A model generated the notes under the pieces. It did not search any database. It was not told the DNA's origin and worked only from the letters and a program-made list of their open reading frames with translations. Both the position numbers and the translations under genes were made by a program. Positions 9,001 to 15,764 of a stretch of 20,283 nt of DNA are shown piece by piece; within the stretch, counting starts at the first letter, position 1, and each line of letters begins with the position of its first letter. Source of the stretch: JABILX01 sp041648305 (lineage in GTDB: Bacteria; Patescibacteriota; Gracilibacteria; UBA1369; LOWO2-01-FULL-3); assembly GCA_041648305.1 (NCBI GenBank), contig JBAZPI010000015.1:1-20283 (forward strand), in the 5' to 3' direction.

Positions 9001-11631
9001 GGTTTCGTTGTAGACAATTCCTTCGTCGTAATTAATAATCAGCCCCTTCTTCCCCTTCGAAAAGGGCTCGTAACTTCCGGCGACATCGAAAACGGGATAA
9101 GTAGCAATTTTCGCAAAACACCTGTCGTCATGAAGCAAAGTAGAACTGTAAAAACAACCTTTAAGATCATTGCTCCCATAAGCTTCGGAATTGTTTTGCA
9201 AAGAGTAAATTGGAGACAAATCATAAAGTCCCACCACGCCAAAATCTTTGCCAAAATCTTTGACGAGATTCTCGCTCTTATCAAAATAAGTCAGATTGAA
9301 AGAACTATAATCGTTATAATACATCTTCCCTTTATCACTCCCGCCGCCAGTACTATTCAGCACAGTTGTCGAAAAATTCTTAACAGCATCATCCAAGGCT
9401 GACTGGCCTGTTATCTGGATGGTATTCGTGCCGTGCTTGCTCGATAGGTAGTAGTAATGAACACCGTCTTTATTTTTTATTTTAATGAAACCAGGTCCAA
9501 AAGGATCAATAACGGTATCCTTCGAATATTCGAACTTTGTGTCGTTCCCCTCAGACGGCGGCGGCTCACCAACAAGATCCTCATACATCTTGCACGCCGA
9601 GCACTCAACAAGCGGAGCATCCGTAGAAAACGAATAAGTCTTAGCGTCAACATTCGCTAGCCCCATATTAACTGGCTCGATCGGTACTGTAATTCTTAAG
9701 TCACTGTCTTTAACAAGTTTATAATTAATAGTAGGAGGCACATCTGCCAATTTAACAAATGTATCCACAACATAATTAAAATCCTTGAGGTCAATAATGA
9801 CGTCCCCTTCCTTGTCCCCTTCTTTTTCTTTTAAGGCGCCATCCAGAGGGCTACCGTTATAAAAAGCCGGATACCCGTATTCATCGTTCCTCTCAATTAA
9901 AAGTCCATGATCAAAAGCGTCCCCAAGTTTCATGTAATCCTCAGCTTCAACCGGCGACAACCCAATTCCATTTACACCAAGCCCATAAGTCGTTTGTCCG
10001 GTCATCATATTGTCGGACCTGATCGAACGAGTCAGAACCGAATATTCCCCGCTGGTCTCGTCATACATCGTCCCCAAATATGGGAAGCATTGCTTCGGTG
10101 TCCACAAATTCGAACTTGAAATACCATTCACGTACAGATCACCACCAACCGCATAATGATTACTGAAATACAAAGGAAACTCAGGCGTCAACTCTGTGAA
10201 TAATGGGAGGGGATTGTCGGGTGGGAGAGGAACGTCATATGGTGGATACGCCGCACAACCCATGCCGCCACACGATGTAGTGCGTTCATGATAATAAATT
10301 TTAAAAGCATCTTCCCCGACATCCCCACTCACCGCCGTATAGTCAACGATCGGCAATTTCTCTGCGATTAACCCGACCAATGAATTAACTTTCGCCTCAA
10401 TCGCATCGTTCGCGGTTTTCAAATATTCTTGCGTGAACTTATCTTTCATCGCCATCAAGGCGGGAACCGTATCGATCCCTCCATTATCAACAGAATACCT
10501 CGCCGTATATTTCGAAAAATCATTTGAAAGCGCAATCGCCTTAAAAACAACACTTGTATAAGGAACGTTGTATTTCTCAATCAAAAGCTTCGATTGGATG
10601 TCTGGCAGTTGATCAAAAACGTTACTGCCGTCGTCGCCGCTTTCTATACTCTCAATAAGTTTATCTCCGGGATCAACACCGCCTTCCGCAGTAAGCGTTT
10701 CCGCGCTCGGATCCAACACCGCCAAAGTTTCCTTGAGATCCTCCATCGCACTACCAGCCAAATCCTCGGCCCAATGCTTATTGAACCTCATGTACGCCAA
10801 GTCATCCATGCTTTTTAAATAATTCTCATACAACTTGTAGTTCTCCTCATTCACAAATTTATCCTCAGTCATCAAATCGGCATAAAAAAGCTTTCTCTCA
10901 AACTCGGAAAACTCCGGCACGCCAGAATAATAGAGATGATTCTTATCAAAGAACTCAGCGAGTTTATTCAACTCGGTACTATTTACGTTTTCGTCATCAT
11001 CAAGCTGCGGCGCGCGCAAAACTCCATGCCAAATTTCCAGTCCAGGGGCACTGACTTGCTCATTTCTGTCAAAAGTTTGCGTCAGCGGATTGAAAATATA
11101 ATATTTGTCATCAAAATCGGTCAAAGGCAGCATCGAAACAAACCTATTCCCATTTTTATTCACGACAGGCAACGGAATCTGCCCGATAAACACAGCCCCC
11201 GCCAATCTCGAAGTCACATCCTCAACGCCGTTTTTATAAAGATTCTCCAACGCAGCGATAATGTCCAGCAAGGTATCGGTTGAAGGATCATACTTCAAAG
11301 TTTTCACTATCGTTCTCGGAGAATTCTCTTGCACATCTTCCGCATATCTCATAATCCTCTCGCCAAGCGTGTCGGTATCGGCCAATTGCATTTTGTATTC
11401 TTTCGCCAACCCCGGTGCATAAAGATTTTCGTCAATCAAATCCTTCTCCACAACGAGCGCGACAATATCAAAGATCTCTTCATCATCAGAAGCCGCATAC
11501 GCGGTTGGCAGCCACGAAGCGCTTGTCACCGTCACAAACCCAAACATCTGCGTGAACAAAAAGCAGAACATCATAAACACGATCAACGACGTTCTTATTT
11601 TAACCCGTGGAATGAGGGAAAATATTCTCAC
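1..11631 (-). CDS. Giant secreted multidomain surface protein, adhesin-like (C-terminus outside window)
   Basis: An uninterrupted frame of 3,877 codons runs from a GTG at 11631 to the window edge. An in-frame TGA lies 18 bases upstream, and GTG is the first usual start. The N-terminus is a long signal peptide: basic RVKIR, a hydrophobic core, and a likely signal peptidase I cut after TAYA at residue 46. Residues 47 to about 1000 match nothing I recognise. Residues 1021-1045 form a thrombospondin-3-like calcium loop (DNDKDG, DTDGDG). About 1440-1990 are consecutive invasin/Big-type Ig-like domains. Three FG-GAP/VCBS-like repeats carry DYNGDEREDI (2357), DINADGFDDL (2407) and DLNNDNLPDI (2461). 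About 2580-2740 resembles DUF11. Then come a six-Cys block (2823-2871), a hydrophobic block with CPPC (about 2986-3043), a helical region, a Pro-rich stretch (3365-3470), a Gly-rich linker near 3711-3729 and another VCBS-like loop near 3808. Role as an exported calcium-binding surface protein or adhesin is inference. No anchor is visible. Confidence 0.9.
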   Translation of the reverse strand, partial: MRIFSLIPRVKIRTSLIVFMMFCFLFTQMFGFVTVTSASWLPTAYAASDDEEIFDIVALVVEKDLIDENLYAPGLAKEYKMQLADTDTLGERIMRYAEDVQENSPRTIVKTLKYDPSTDTLLDIIAALENLYKNGVEDVTSRLAGAVFIGQIPLPVVNKNGNRFVSMLPLTDFDDKYYIFNPLTQTFDRNEQVSAPGLEIWHGVLRAPQLDDDENVNSTELNKLAEFFDKNHLYYSGVPEFSEFERKLFYADLMTEDKFVNEENYKLYENYLKSMDDLAYMRFNKHWAEDLAGSAMEDLKETLAVLDPSAETLTAEGGVDPGDKLIESIESGDDGSNVFDQLPDIQSKLLIEKYNVPYTSVVFKAIALSNDFSKYTARYSVDNGGIDTVPALMAMKDKFTQEYLKTANDAIEAKVNSLVGLIAEKLPIVDYTAVSGDVGEDAFKIYYHERTTSCGGMGCAAYPPYDVPLPPDNPLPLFTELTPEFPLYFSNHYAVGGDLYVNGISSSNLWTPKQCFPYLGTMYDETSGEYSVLTRSIRSDNMMTGQTTYGLGVNGIGLSPVEAEDYMKLGDAFDHGLLIERNDEYGYPAFYNGSPLDGALKEKEGDKEGDVIIDLKDFNYVVDTFVKLADVPPTINYKLVKDSDLRITVPIEPVNMGLANVDAKTYSFSTDAPLVECSACKMYEDLVGEPPPSEGNDTKFEYSKDTVIDPFGPGFIKIKNKDGVHYYYLSSKHGTNTIQITGQSALDDAVKNFSTTVLNSTGGGSDKGKMYYNDYSSFNLTYFDKSENLVKDFGKDFGVVGLYDLSPIYSLQNNSEAYGSNDLKGCFYSSTLLHDDRCFAKIATYPVFDVAGSYEPFSKGKKGLIINYDEGIVYNETYSSPSDVETVEASGGDILYKHEFPAGQEIFKDESYKTHAEMFQLPAGRDFSEVDDIYMDACFSFLPSKYGGFESLGTWLSYDLYSETINMMGSFSSNEGKKNQNLPYGGSGRNVPDISSTYQFVLNTAPVITLADFAEHFGLYDGVDNDKDGIPEYDDIDTDGDGIFDQLKLDLDEADPKYGLDPDNIYMVGRYLLGPRYEKWENPGYFYNQFYFPTSPANEVDDGVSKEVEYWYPMPADLANSDGVYNFDPDKDIILKVRPHAALEIPSLIIHNEPTNYTISQQINAGIVQSLPIDNPRYVAFLDKNGDIQSLEYPNLFDATDVSCGEDLEDVEVDGQAQFVVNVDCFAQDFISIPGAASKLDDITDGSLKEYIKEQVLGVSTKSPEPISVFTDHVLETRSADANVLKDALYWNSLSVDDKHEYILKYYLNKNLKAYVKDSENGYEAAYLVLDGASLDKGDHVDMAFNRGIEEDAFGEGYLPEGESFEEMFPNTDESGYSKVAGDEEGAWKWIPFGKWIKDELWPKIKELYYFAKDFPENVSTQPICGETCQELCEATLTELKLSTERYSAYSNGLDIIEVAVTGYDQDGEVFKGGEYPDLEMIISQDSLNPVFEADKNDFQKTLNNEGQATYKLRATTHPGGANVTVRATFPESTGLSEVVSDELQLTTSQKSIYVLSDTSALVAGDPEEIEVVAQLIGKGQIDLEATDEVTFKIVKGEEYISFVGDSVVNAERGIASVKIKSTEKTGIAVIQAIASGDTFYSSGQKELLVVPNKPAKIKIISDTNVLVGNNESKANVKFELYDKFDNLAYNAFTKMGVFIFGDAKLDQTNDLDPLIPGVQMNFVEGYADIVVNSKDKIGEANLYAVLLDNVLDTELVKAAKEGLPIDFSSTIGASKKLTVLGEAKMQISVSDSTIDANGESMAHITVKLTKANGEVLTGYNGFINFNIADPSIAEFAEDSPVNMEQGEAKAYVRSTTRAGDVNVAIVAPGFADGSVDLTTLPGKAVKIVLSSKDDVILTNSDEGTVLQAKLMDEFDNLAYLTQATVSFGVTAGTASMVEFMGNTVVPTVEGKAEVKVKSSGKSGVANLVAESPNLEKGRLGLSLKKRISEKADFDEMSPKALYINLLGAPYGDLGQNDLVSSLLFNGQSQAVLTTTADDNDYKKLVFVDGYGQIDILDENVMPVIVNANDSFGFTRVKFFDNVFGDELGEMFVVPKENLNLMMVEEEDEEALETLPEGILVKRITENVKDPIFEVSEDQKTIYIKDGDNTAASINSLGQVNIVSDQITLKIPGEEEIDKTYFTILILWNGKPLGQVVYKQDIETGVQALSSKNNFENYWPGVYMKLFDDDSHFGVSSAFSRYSTEFARGGYIVDLDQEMDSSMAPGLPYDSLEAAGEESGVGFKEGNKNMLLFSAGNTVGESNIPYTAESGILMGDPTIRVNNAENDLVSASSGYTKDVGKMIYSGSDVIKEIITFDYNGDEREDILLVYENGKVRLLENELSNKMYTDRGIILNIVNGILSLSKIDINADGFDDLMIGTKDSCIKDEQCLYIYENDNGNFVRKNLNLNTADKIYEMFARDLNNDNLPDIALSDSSGNVYVFWNEDGEIDPAGDKLGNFSIHVEGIEAIDDILVYYPGLLAGVSADQSQYLVEMTVKQKDYDYFINDTELYVKPGYSGVLPQPSPQDPFKKEYNVHSFDDYDGELPPTVSNALSFILPKYDSIFEGSTKTATDLNGAPIELGDTIEHKITLKNNSGKTIKGLKISDLTPPNQGIDSDTLKCLDSGCSDGLYWEDASPSHRSKIIAGVSVPANGKRTIVYEAKMMNTPKVSLALGDFEIGTGVNEDLYFDILVRPDVNQKDLLTYFNSNNELDGDGHVVYQQIDMSTVIADDLVEDEFGAIPGKEEAKKEAVDAKAKQETQQEVYNTELEEIGNVGTAVDSVSCEDQVDKVDDEINCDDSDNEGEFICKCLEVGPSAFDKQADKEKCICERGVRVPAEEVDKAAIGPMADIVDKVVGDQKKDADFDGLADSWDSVQAGLQGAADWAASGINYVNDLAAAAAVYVEDALKMFKCSGAGCLPIPWNNAFLVPMDTSGSGGFAAFAWLTSPCPPCVAAFYPSSSPSAGRIYISPTLTMGLGMALCIGPVQAAACYVFSLPVGMIFADMCKWIEKKFQAAINKAVEFVNSAVDELKKGVKKATFGVVNTSGTGSSGVQNSAKGSGNGNYGGSSSPLVFDMKYNINIPGFPSVFTNWIDAQIEEIYNKLLDGLDLYLILPDFGSMVTDSVISLRQFGEVNHFQDVLKYISKIPMIQIKGEEIMFKIPILQKEQYTKWERQAILFKENILKQIEKIEEFWTCDESSESKTLCDKFIGDLTELTSTIQQNLDVIEQYKNLPKKILEWRTVEQKYATQIICYLDAVMDIVGGYIKKQASIINSWMKAIANMIEQFKSWKSLLKLIVEYQQSCDECKNERHGMLGILLRLFVALPEPPVIPFPKIPDFVLDLSKIKMGVEILWPDVTFQPEPIILPDLPTITIPDLIPELYVKVPGIPVLPSFDFDFDFPDLPPLKMPKLPDIPKPFKIPSLPKLVVDLVATIKAILKVLCLLKQALIPVPEVTPTAASLKTEIETLTNSGVTPVLPLTLAFAVNLPEITYETPVEFRWTLHQKYGVSTAAIYYLVENAASWWNKKIEEYVARINAYMQIAESFAQDAVDLESHLQKSKEWLKKKGIELPDEKIEIDLGEESKIYYLLAEEDDFNLDSSEYAKYYKDIDEFDYVNVDKFADSNMSELANLRNSVLEYALDLKAPDIFVDSEVMIAEQEDTLNDKFHKMIASTGGGATAGGGTAAVGGSQVQSVSLFAMDLSKDRKDLDRLLIALDDMGGGLGGNEDDQASGFDLQFDDGLKIISDSEEEIVVNYNAEIDDNTQLIFVDADSDDDMDLLYSLRGDLYLKNNYENIGAAPNEYPVLDNPVPLSDYSTSILSVQGYASDSENNGVATVSF

Positions 11632-11682
11632 AGTTAATAGCTTAATTCACACCTTAATATAACGACGACTTTCTAATTTAAA

Positions 11683-11712
11683 AATATACCACTCTCCGCA
11701 ACGCAAAAACAA
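11683..11712 (-). promoter_or_regulatory. Candidate promoter of the giant surface-protein gene
   Basis: On the minus strand, TTGTTT (11707-11712) and TATATT (11683-11688) are separated by 18 bases. A TGG just before the -10 would act as an extended -10. The predicted transcript would have a 5' leader of about 45 bases before the GTG at 11631. The match is moderate and other A/T-rich hexamers are nearby. Confidence 0.4.
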
Positions 11713-11715
11713 CGA

Positions 11716-11783
11716 ATTTCAATCTGTTGAAATGGGTTTTGAGTTGACAACAGTTGGAATACAAGCACAGCTTGGATTCCAAC
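11716..11783. repeat. Three stacked inverted repeats upstream of the giant gene
   Basis: Between the pilin terminator and the giant-gene promoter lie three dyads. ATTTCAA-TCTG-TTGAAAT spans 11716-11733 and is perfect. GTTGACAAC spans 11743-11751 and is a near-perfect odd-centred dyad. A 31-base hairpin spans 11753-11783, with outer arms GTTGGAAT/ATTCCAAC, one mismatch, inner arms CAAGC/GCTTG and an ACA loop. None is followed by a T-tract, so they do not look like terminators. They could be operators or a structured element. Function is unknown. Confidence 0.65.
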
Positions 11784-11797
11784 ACTACATAAAACAA

Positions 11798-11829
11798 CAA
11801 AAAAGCCGCCCGGCTTTAGACGGGCGGCT
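11798..11829 (-). terminator. Intrinsic terminator after the pilin gene
   Basis: AGCCGCCCG (11804-11812) pairs perfectly with CGGGCGGCT (11821-11829) around an 8-base loop. On the minus strand the stem is followed by a run of T. It lies 17 bases past the pilin stop, so it ends the pil transcript and separates it from the giant gene. Confidence 0.9.
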
Positions 11830-11846
11830 AATATACGAAGAATCTT

Positions 11847-12350
11847 TTACTGAGACTTTGCAAAATAACACGTCGTGGCAGGAGCCGGAGCGATAGCAGC
11901 TAAATTAGGACTGTCGGCTATTGTAGTGGGGCAAACAACATTACCATTCTTCTCGGGTATCTCAACTTTAGCTACAACAGCATATTTAAAAGTAGCAGCT
12001 TTATCCACTAAAACCATATACTCTCCGGTGCAAAGAGTTCCAAAAACATTATCGGACTTAGGATCTTTGGGTACTATGCCATTTGCCAAATAACTCTGTA
12101 CAGTTGGCGAAAGAGCAGCACTCGCACACCCATCTTTCACATCTGTATCCCAAGTAACTTTTCCATCCAACCTCGCAGCCTCAATTCCCTCTACAATACT
12201 TCCAACCTCCGCCTTCCTCGCCGCATCCCTGGACTTTTCCGGCGCGCTCAAGATGCTTGGCAAAAACACCACAGCCAAAATTCCGATGATCGTGATAACG
12301 ATCAGGAGTTCGATTAGGGTGAACCCTAATTTACCGAATCGATTTTTCAT
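11847..12350 (-). CDS. Type IV prepilin (major pilin candidate)
   Basis: This 167-residue protein is the likely structural subunit of the pilus. It has a class III prepilin leader: a short basic N-terminus (MKNRFGKLG), predicted prepilin peptidase cleavage after G9, then FTLIELLIV with the conserved Glu at mature position 5 and a hydrophobic helix to about residue 32. The mature protein would have about 158 residues with four Cys in the C-terminal half (GCAS, LCTG, VCPT, TCYF), suitable for two disulfides. It is the last gene of the pil cluster, 96 bases after pilC, with its own candidate promoter and a strong terminator, which fits high separate expression. A minor pilin or pseudopilin is possible, but the context favours the main subunit. 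No prepilin peptidase gene is in the window. Confidence 0.9.
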   Translation of the reverse strand: MKNRFGKLGFTLIELLIVITIIGILAVVFLPSILSAPEKSRDAARKAEVGSIVEGIEAARLDGKVTWDTDVKDGCASAALSPTVQSYLANGIVPKDPKSDNVFGTLCTGEYMVLVDKAATFKYAVVAKVEIPEKNGNVVCPTTIADSPNLAAIAPAPATTCYFAKSQ

Positions 12351-12382
12351 AGAAATAAGGTTAAATTACAAACTTTATCCAA

Positions 12383-12410
12383 AGTATACATTTTGCAAAA
12401 AATTCCGCAA
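12383..12410 (-). promoter_or_regulatory. Candidate promoter of the pilin gene
   Basis: On the minus strand, TTGCGG (12405-12410) and TATACT (12383-12388) are 16 bases apart, in the 96-base gap between pilC and the pilin start. A separate promoter would let the pilin be made in excess over the assembly proteins. No Shine-Dalgarno sequence precedes the ATG. Confidence 0.55.
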
Positions 12411-12446
12411 GAAAAAACGCATCACGGGATCCCCAACGCCACCCCC

Positions 12447-13745
12447 CTACGTACTAACCATATCCGAAAGATTCATTATAGGCAGCATCACGGCGGCGAC
12501 AATCACTCCAACTGAAACTCCGATAATAACCAAAATCGCGGGCTCCAAAATCTTGGCAAGCCCGGAGACAGTATCACTGACATTATCCTCATAATATTTC
12601 GCGACCTTTATCATAATTTCATCCAGTTGCGCGGTCTTTTCCCCAACTTCCACCATATTGACCAACATCGGAGGGAACAACTTACTATCAGACAAATTCT
12701 CGGCGAGAGGGATACCTTGTTTAATATCTTCCGCCGCCAGCATTATCCTTCTTCTATACACTTCACTACCGATCGAATTCGCAGTAATTTCCAAAGTTTT
12801 CACAACCGGCACACCGCTTCCCATCAAATTTGAAATCGAACGCGAAAACCTGGCCAAATAAGTCATCATAAAAAGATTTCCGAAAACCGGGAATCCTAAC
12901 TTTATCTTGTCCAATATATACTTCCCCTGACCTCTTTTGCTCGCCATTACAAGAAAAATAACAAAGGCAACAAGCCCAACCAGTAAATACACACCGTACC
13001 CTATCAGAAGGTCACTTATTCCAATAACTATCCTCGTAACAAGAGGAAGTTCAGCGGCTTGACTTTCAAAAAGTGCAGTCAACCTCGGGATAATAAACAC
13101 CATCATCACAATCAAAACCACAATCAACAAACAAACGATCGCGGCCGGATACATCAGCGCACTTTTGATTTTATGTTTAATGTCTTGCCTTCGCGCAATA
13201 TCGGTCGCCAAATTGTCCAAAGTTTTGTTTAGTTGCCCGGCGGCCTCGCCCGATTCGATCATCCCGATCTCCATATCCGAAAATTCGCCATCATGATAAC
13301 TCATCGCTTCGGATAAACTTTTTCCGGATTCAACTTTTTCGTGCAAATCCTGAATCGCAAGATACAAATGAGACTTCGGACTAACCTGTCCCTGCAAAGA
13401 TTTCAAAGACTTTAATACAGACACTCCCGCATTGATCATCACCGAAAGCAAATGGAAAAAATTCGCCTTCTCATCGGCCTTTATTTTTGAATGCGAAAGT
13501 AAAAAACGATTTAATTTTTTAAACCAATCGGTCAAGAAAAACCCGGTCGACTCAAACTCGAACATACTCTCGGCTCCCAAAAATCTCTTCCCTTTCTCGG
13601 AAATCAGAACATCATCCTCGTCGATATTTAAAACAACCGCGGGCTTCGTTGATTTTTTGGCGCCCATAGCACCAACCTTACCTTCATCTCCCAATCTGAA
13701 GACTTCCTTTCCGGCAAAAACAAAGTCTTTAGCTTTCTTTAGCAT
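12447..13745 (-). CDS. pilC: Type IV pilus inner-membrane platform protein PilC
   Basis: This 432-residue protein of the PilC/GspF family is the membrane platform on which the PilB ATPase acts during pilus assembly. Two T2SSF domains are visible. The first runs from about residue 92 (ADEKANFFHLLSVMINAGV) and contains the family signature IESGEAAGQL. The second begins near LARFSRSISNLMGSGVPV and repeats the pattern with VEVGEKTAQLDE. Hydrophobic membrane segments lie near residues 205-227, 250-280 and at the C-terminus (about 405-428). The first 90 residues or so are a divergent N-terminal extension. The ATG at 13745 lies inside the end of pilB (17-base overlap in another frame), which suggests translational coupling. 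It ends in TAG. Confidence 0.93.
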   Translation of the reverse strand: MLKKAKDFVFAGKEVFRLGDEGKVGAMGAKKSTKPAVVLNIDEDDVLISEKGKRFLGAESMFEFESTGFFLTDWFKKLNRFLLSHSKIKADEKANFFHLLSVMINAGVSVLKSLKSLQGQVSPKSHLYLAIQDLHEKVESGKSLSEAMSYHDGEFSDMEIGMIESGEAAGQLNKTLDNLATDIARRQDIKHKIKSALMYPAAIVCLLIVVLIVMMVFIIPRLTALFESQAAELPLVTRIVIGISDLLIGYGVYLLVGLVAFVIFLVMASKRGQGKYILDKIKLGFPVFGNLFMMTYLARFSRSISNLMGSGVPVVKTLEITANSIGSEVYRRRIMLAAEDIKQGIPLAENLSDSKLFPPMLVNMVEVGEKTAQLDEIMIKVAKYYEDNVSDTVSGLAKILEPAILVIIGVSVGVIVAAVMLPIMNLSDMVST

Positions 13746-15135
13746 TTACGTCTGTATTATTTTCAGAAAATTCTCCCTTTTTCGAAACTCTATACACTTC
13801 ATCAAGACTCGTCACTCCTTCCAGCGCCCGAATAATTCCGGCCTGCTCAAGCGTCAACATTCCCTCTTGCAAAGCAATGTCATGGATCTCAAGAGTGGAA
13901 AGTTTATCAAAAATCGCCTTTCTAACTTTATTATCAATTCTCAAAACCTCATAAAGTCCGACTCGGCCATGAAAGCCGGTTTTGTTGCATTTTTCGCAAC
14001 CTTTCCCCGCGTAAAATTTCATATTTTCCAATAATTTGGGATCAATCTCGCCTTCCAAATTTGCTTTCCCCAAAGCCAACTTCAACCTATCTTTCGTTTC
14101 TTCGCTCACAACAACTTCTTGTTTGCAATTCTCGCAGATTTTCCTGACAAGTCTCTGCGCGATCACAAGCTCGAGAGTCGACGAAAGCAGGTAAGGCGCA
14201 ATGCCCATATTTATAATTCTTGTAATAGTTTCAACCGCGCTGTTTGTGTGCAAAGTCGACAAAACCAAATGCCCGGTAAGCGCCGCTTCAATCGCAGTGT
14301 CGGCGGTTTCTTTGTCACGGACTTCCCCGACCATTATTATATTTGGATCTTGGCGCAAAGCCGATCTCATTCCCGAAGCGAACGTATATTGAATCGCTGG
14401 ATAAACCTGACTTTGATTAAGCCCGTCTATCTGGATTTCCACAGGATCTTCAATCGTCAAAATGTTCACACCAACTTGATTTAAGCGCATCAGAGCTGAG
14501 TACAAAGTCGTTGTTTTTCCGGATCCGGTAGGCCCTGTATTTAAAATAATTCCATTTGGCGCCTTCAACGCTTCCTCAATATTTTTTAGCGCGCGCCCGG
14601 TAATCCCGAGCTCCGGCAAATCCGGAATTTGTCGCGACTTATCTTGAATACGCATCACAACTTTCTCGCCGTTGACGGTAGGCATGGTCGAAACACGAAG
14701 ATCCATGTCCTTTCCCTCCTTCGTTGTAACGTCGGTGCGTCCGTCCTGCGGAATTCGTTGTTCGTCGATTTTCAAATTCGACATAATTTTAATTCTCGAA
14801 ACCACAGCCGGATGCAGATTTGTTGGGTATTCGACAATTTGTTGCAAAACACCATCCACTCTGAACCTCACGCGCACGCGGTTTTCCTCCGGCTCCAGGT
14901 GAATATCGCTTGATCGCATATCAAGGGCCAGACTTATCGCAATCATCACAAGCTGCGGAATATTTGCAGCCAAAATCGTATCTTGAAGCTGCTTTAATTT
15001 TGGATTTGATGCAAGCAGGGAAATATCTGCGGCTACCGCCGGGGCCACAACTGCCGCCGTCGGAACAGCTACCGGAATTGCGGCTGGCGCCGTTGCTTGT
15101 CCTGAATTTTGTGTATTTTGTTCTGCCACAGTCAA
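13729..15135 (-). CDS. pilB: Type IV pilus extension ATPase PilB (GspE family), lacking the N1 domain
   Basis: This 468-residue cytoplasmic hexameric ATPase powers pilus polymerisation. Walker A is GPTGSGKT (201-208), the Asp box is near 226-234 (LTIEDPVEI), Walker B is IIMVGEVRD (266-274) and the His box is near 289-297 (HLVLSTLHT). Two CxxC pairs (C334/C337 and C380/C383) form the zinc-binding motif typical of PilB/GspE and absent from PilT. It is shorter than usual PilB: the N-terminal MshEN/N1 domain is replaced by an Ala/Pro/Val-rich tail of about 37 residues. The start is not ATG. The first in-frame candidate is TTG at 15135, with GTG at 15129 as an alternative, and neither has a Shine-Dalgarno sequence. 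It lies 11 bases after the pilO-like gene and overlaps pilC. Confidence 0.93.
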   Translation of the reverse strand: MTVAEQNTQNSGQATAPAAIPVAVPTAAVVAPAVAADISLLASNPKLKQLQDTILAANIPQLVMIAISLALDMRSSDIHLEPEENRVRVRFRVDGVLQQIVEYPTNLHPAVVSRIKIMSNLKIDEQRIPQDGRTDVTTKEGKDMDLRVSTMPTVNGEKVVMRIQDKSRQIPDLPELGITGRALKNIEEALKAPNGIILNTGPTGSGKTTTLYSALMRLNQVGVNILTIEDPVEIQIDGLNQSQVYPAIQYTFASGMRSALRQDPNIIMVGEVRDKETADTAIEAALTGHLVLSTLHTNSAVETITRIINMGIAPYLLSSTLELVIAQRLVRKICENCKQEVVVSEETKDRLKLALGKANLEGEIDPKLLENMKFYAGKGCEKCNKTGFHGRVGLYEVLRIDNKVRKAIFDKLSTLEIHDIALQEGMLTLEQAGIIRALEGVTSLDEVYRVSKKGEFSENNTDVNAKES

Positions 15136-15146
15136 ACGGTCAAATA

Positions 15147-15764
15147 TTAAATATTCTGAAAATATGCATTTATCTTTACAGAAAAATTAATCACTCCACT
15201 CGAATTTTCACTCTCATCAAAGCTCATGTGAATAGACTGAATGTCCATCAATCGCACCTTATCCAAAAGCGATCCGGATTTTTCGATATATTGCAAAAAC
15301 TTTGTAAAATTTTCCTCCGAACTTGAAATAGTCATTCGTAGTGGAAGACATTTATAAGCCCCATCTTCGCTAACTTGAATATCCTGATACTCAATGTTCG
15401 AAATCACAAATTTGTTGTTGTTTCTATCCGTCTCGCTTTCAAAATGGTCGAAAGCTCGAGTCAATTCGGTATAATCATCGCCAGCAGGAAACACCTCTTT
15501 CAAACTGGCATCAATTCCGTCGCTCAAATCGTCAAATAATTTCTTTTGATTTTGATATTCGCTTTTTTCGGATACAGTTTGTGACTTCAAATCTTGAATG
15601 ACAGTCTCATTTTGAGCAACCGCCTCTTTGTGCAAGCTATAATCGACCCAATTAAAATAAGTGTAAGCTCCAATCAGCCCAACGAATAACACGCAAAGAA
15701 CAGTATAAAAAGTTATACCTCTTTTTTGTTTATCTATGATTTCTTGATAATTTACCTTTGCCAT
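15147..15764 (-). CDS. pilO: PilO-like pilus alignment protein
   Basis: This 205-residue bitopic membrane protein has a short cytoplasmic N-terminus, one transmembrane helix near residues 18-38 (FYTVLCVLFVGLIGAYTYF), a coiled-coil stretch to about 90 (repeated Gln/Glu/Lys heptads), and an alpha/beta C-terminal domain in which ITISSSEENFTKFLQYIEKS resembles the PilO ferredoxin-like fold. PilO pairs with PilN to hold the alignment subcomplex across the cell envelope. Its ATG shares one base with the TAA of the upstream pilN-like gene (TAATG), a typical coupling arrangement. Assignment rests on topology, fold pattern and position more than on sequence identity. Confidence 0.75.
   Translation of the reverse strand: MAKVNYQEIIDKQKRGITFYTVLCVLFVGLIGAYTYFNWVDYSLHKEAVAQNETVIQDLKSQTVSEKSEYQNQKKLFDDLSDGIDASLKEVFPAGDDYTELTRAFDHFESETDRNNNKFVISNIEYQDIQVSEDGAYKCLPLRMTISSSEENFTKFLQYIEKSGSLLDKVRLMDIQSIHMSFDESENSSGVINFSVKINAYFQNI

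Noticed and set aside
1..11640. Many plus-strand open frames of 60-210 codons across the left half, for example 4126-4758 and 3052-3624
   Set aside because: They are antisense to the giant minus-strand frame. They lack family motifs and are rich in the residues expected from reading the opposite strand of a coding region.
11716..11783. The nested hairpin as a terminator for the pilin gene
   Set aside because: A strong GC-rich terminator with a T-run already lies at 11798-11829, and this hairpin has no T-run on either side.
13432..14034. Plus-strand 200-codon frame opposite the pilC start and the 3' end of pilB
   Set aside because: pilB and pilC have clear motifs on the minus strand over the same bases, and the plus-strand product matches nothing.
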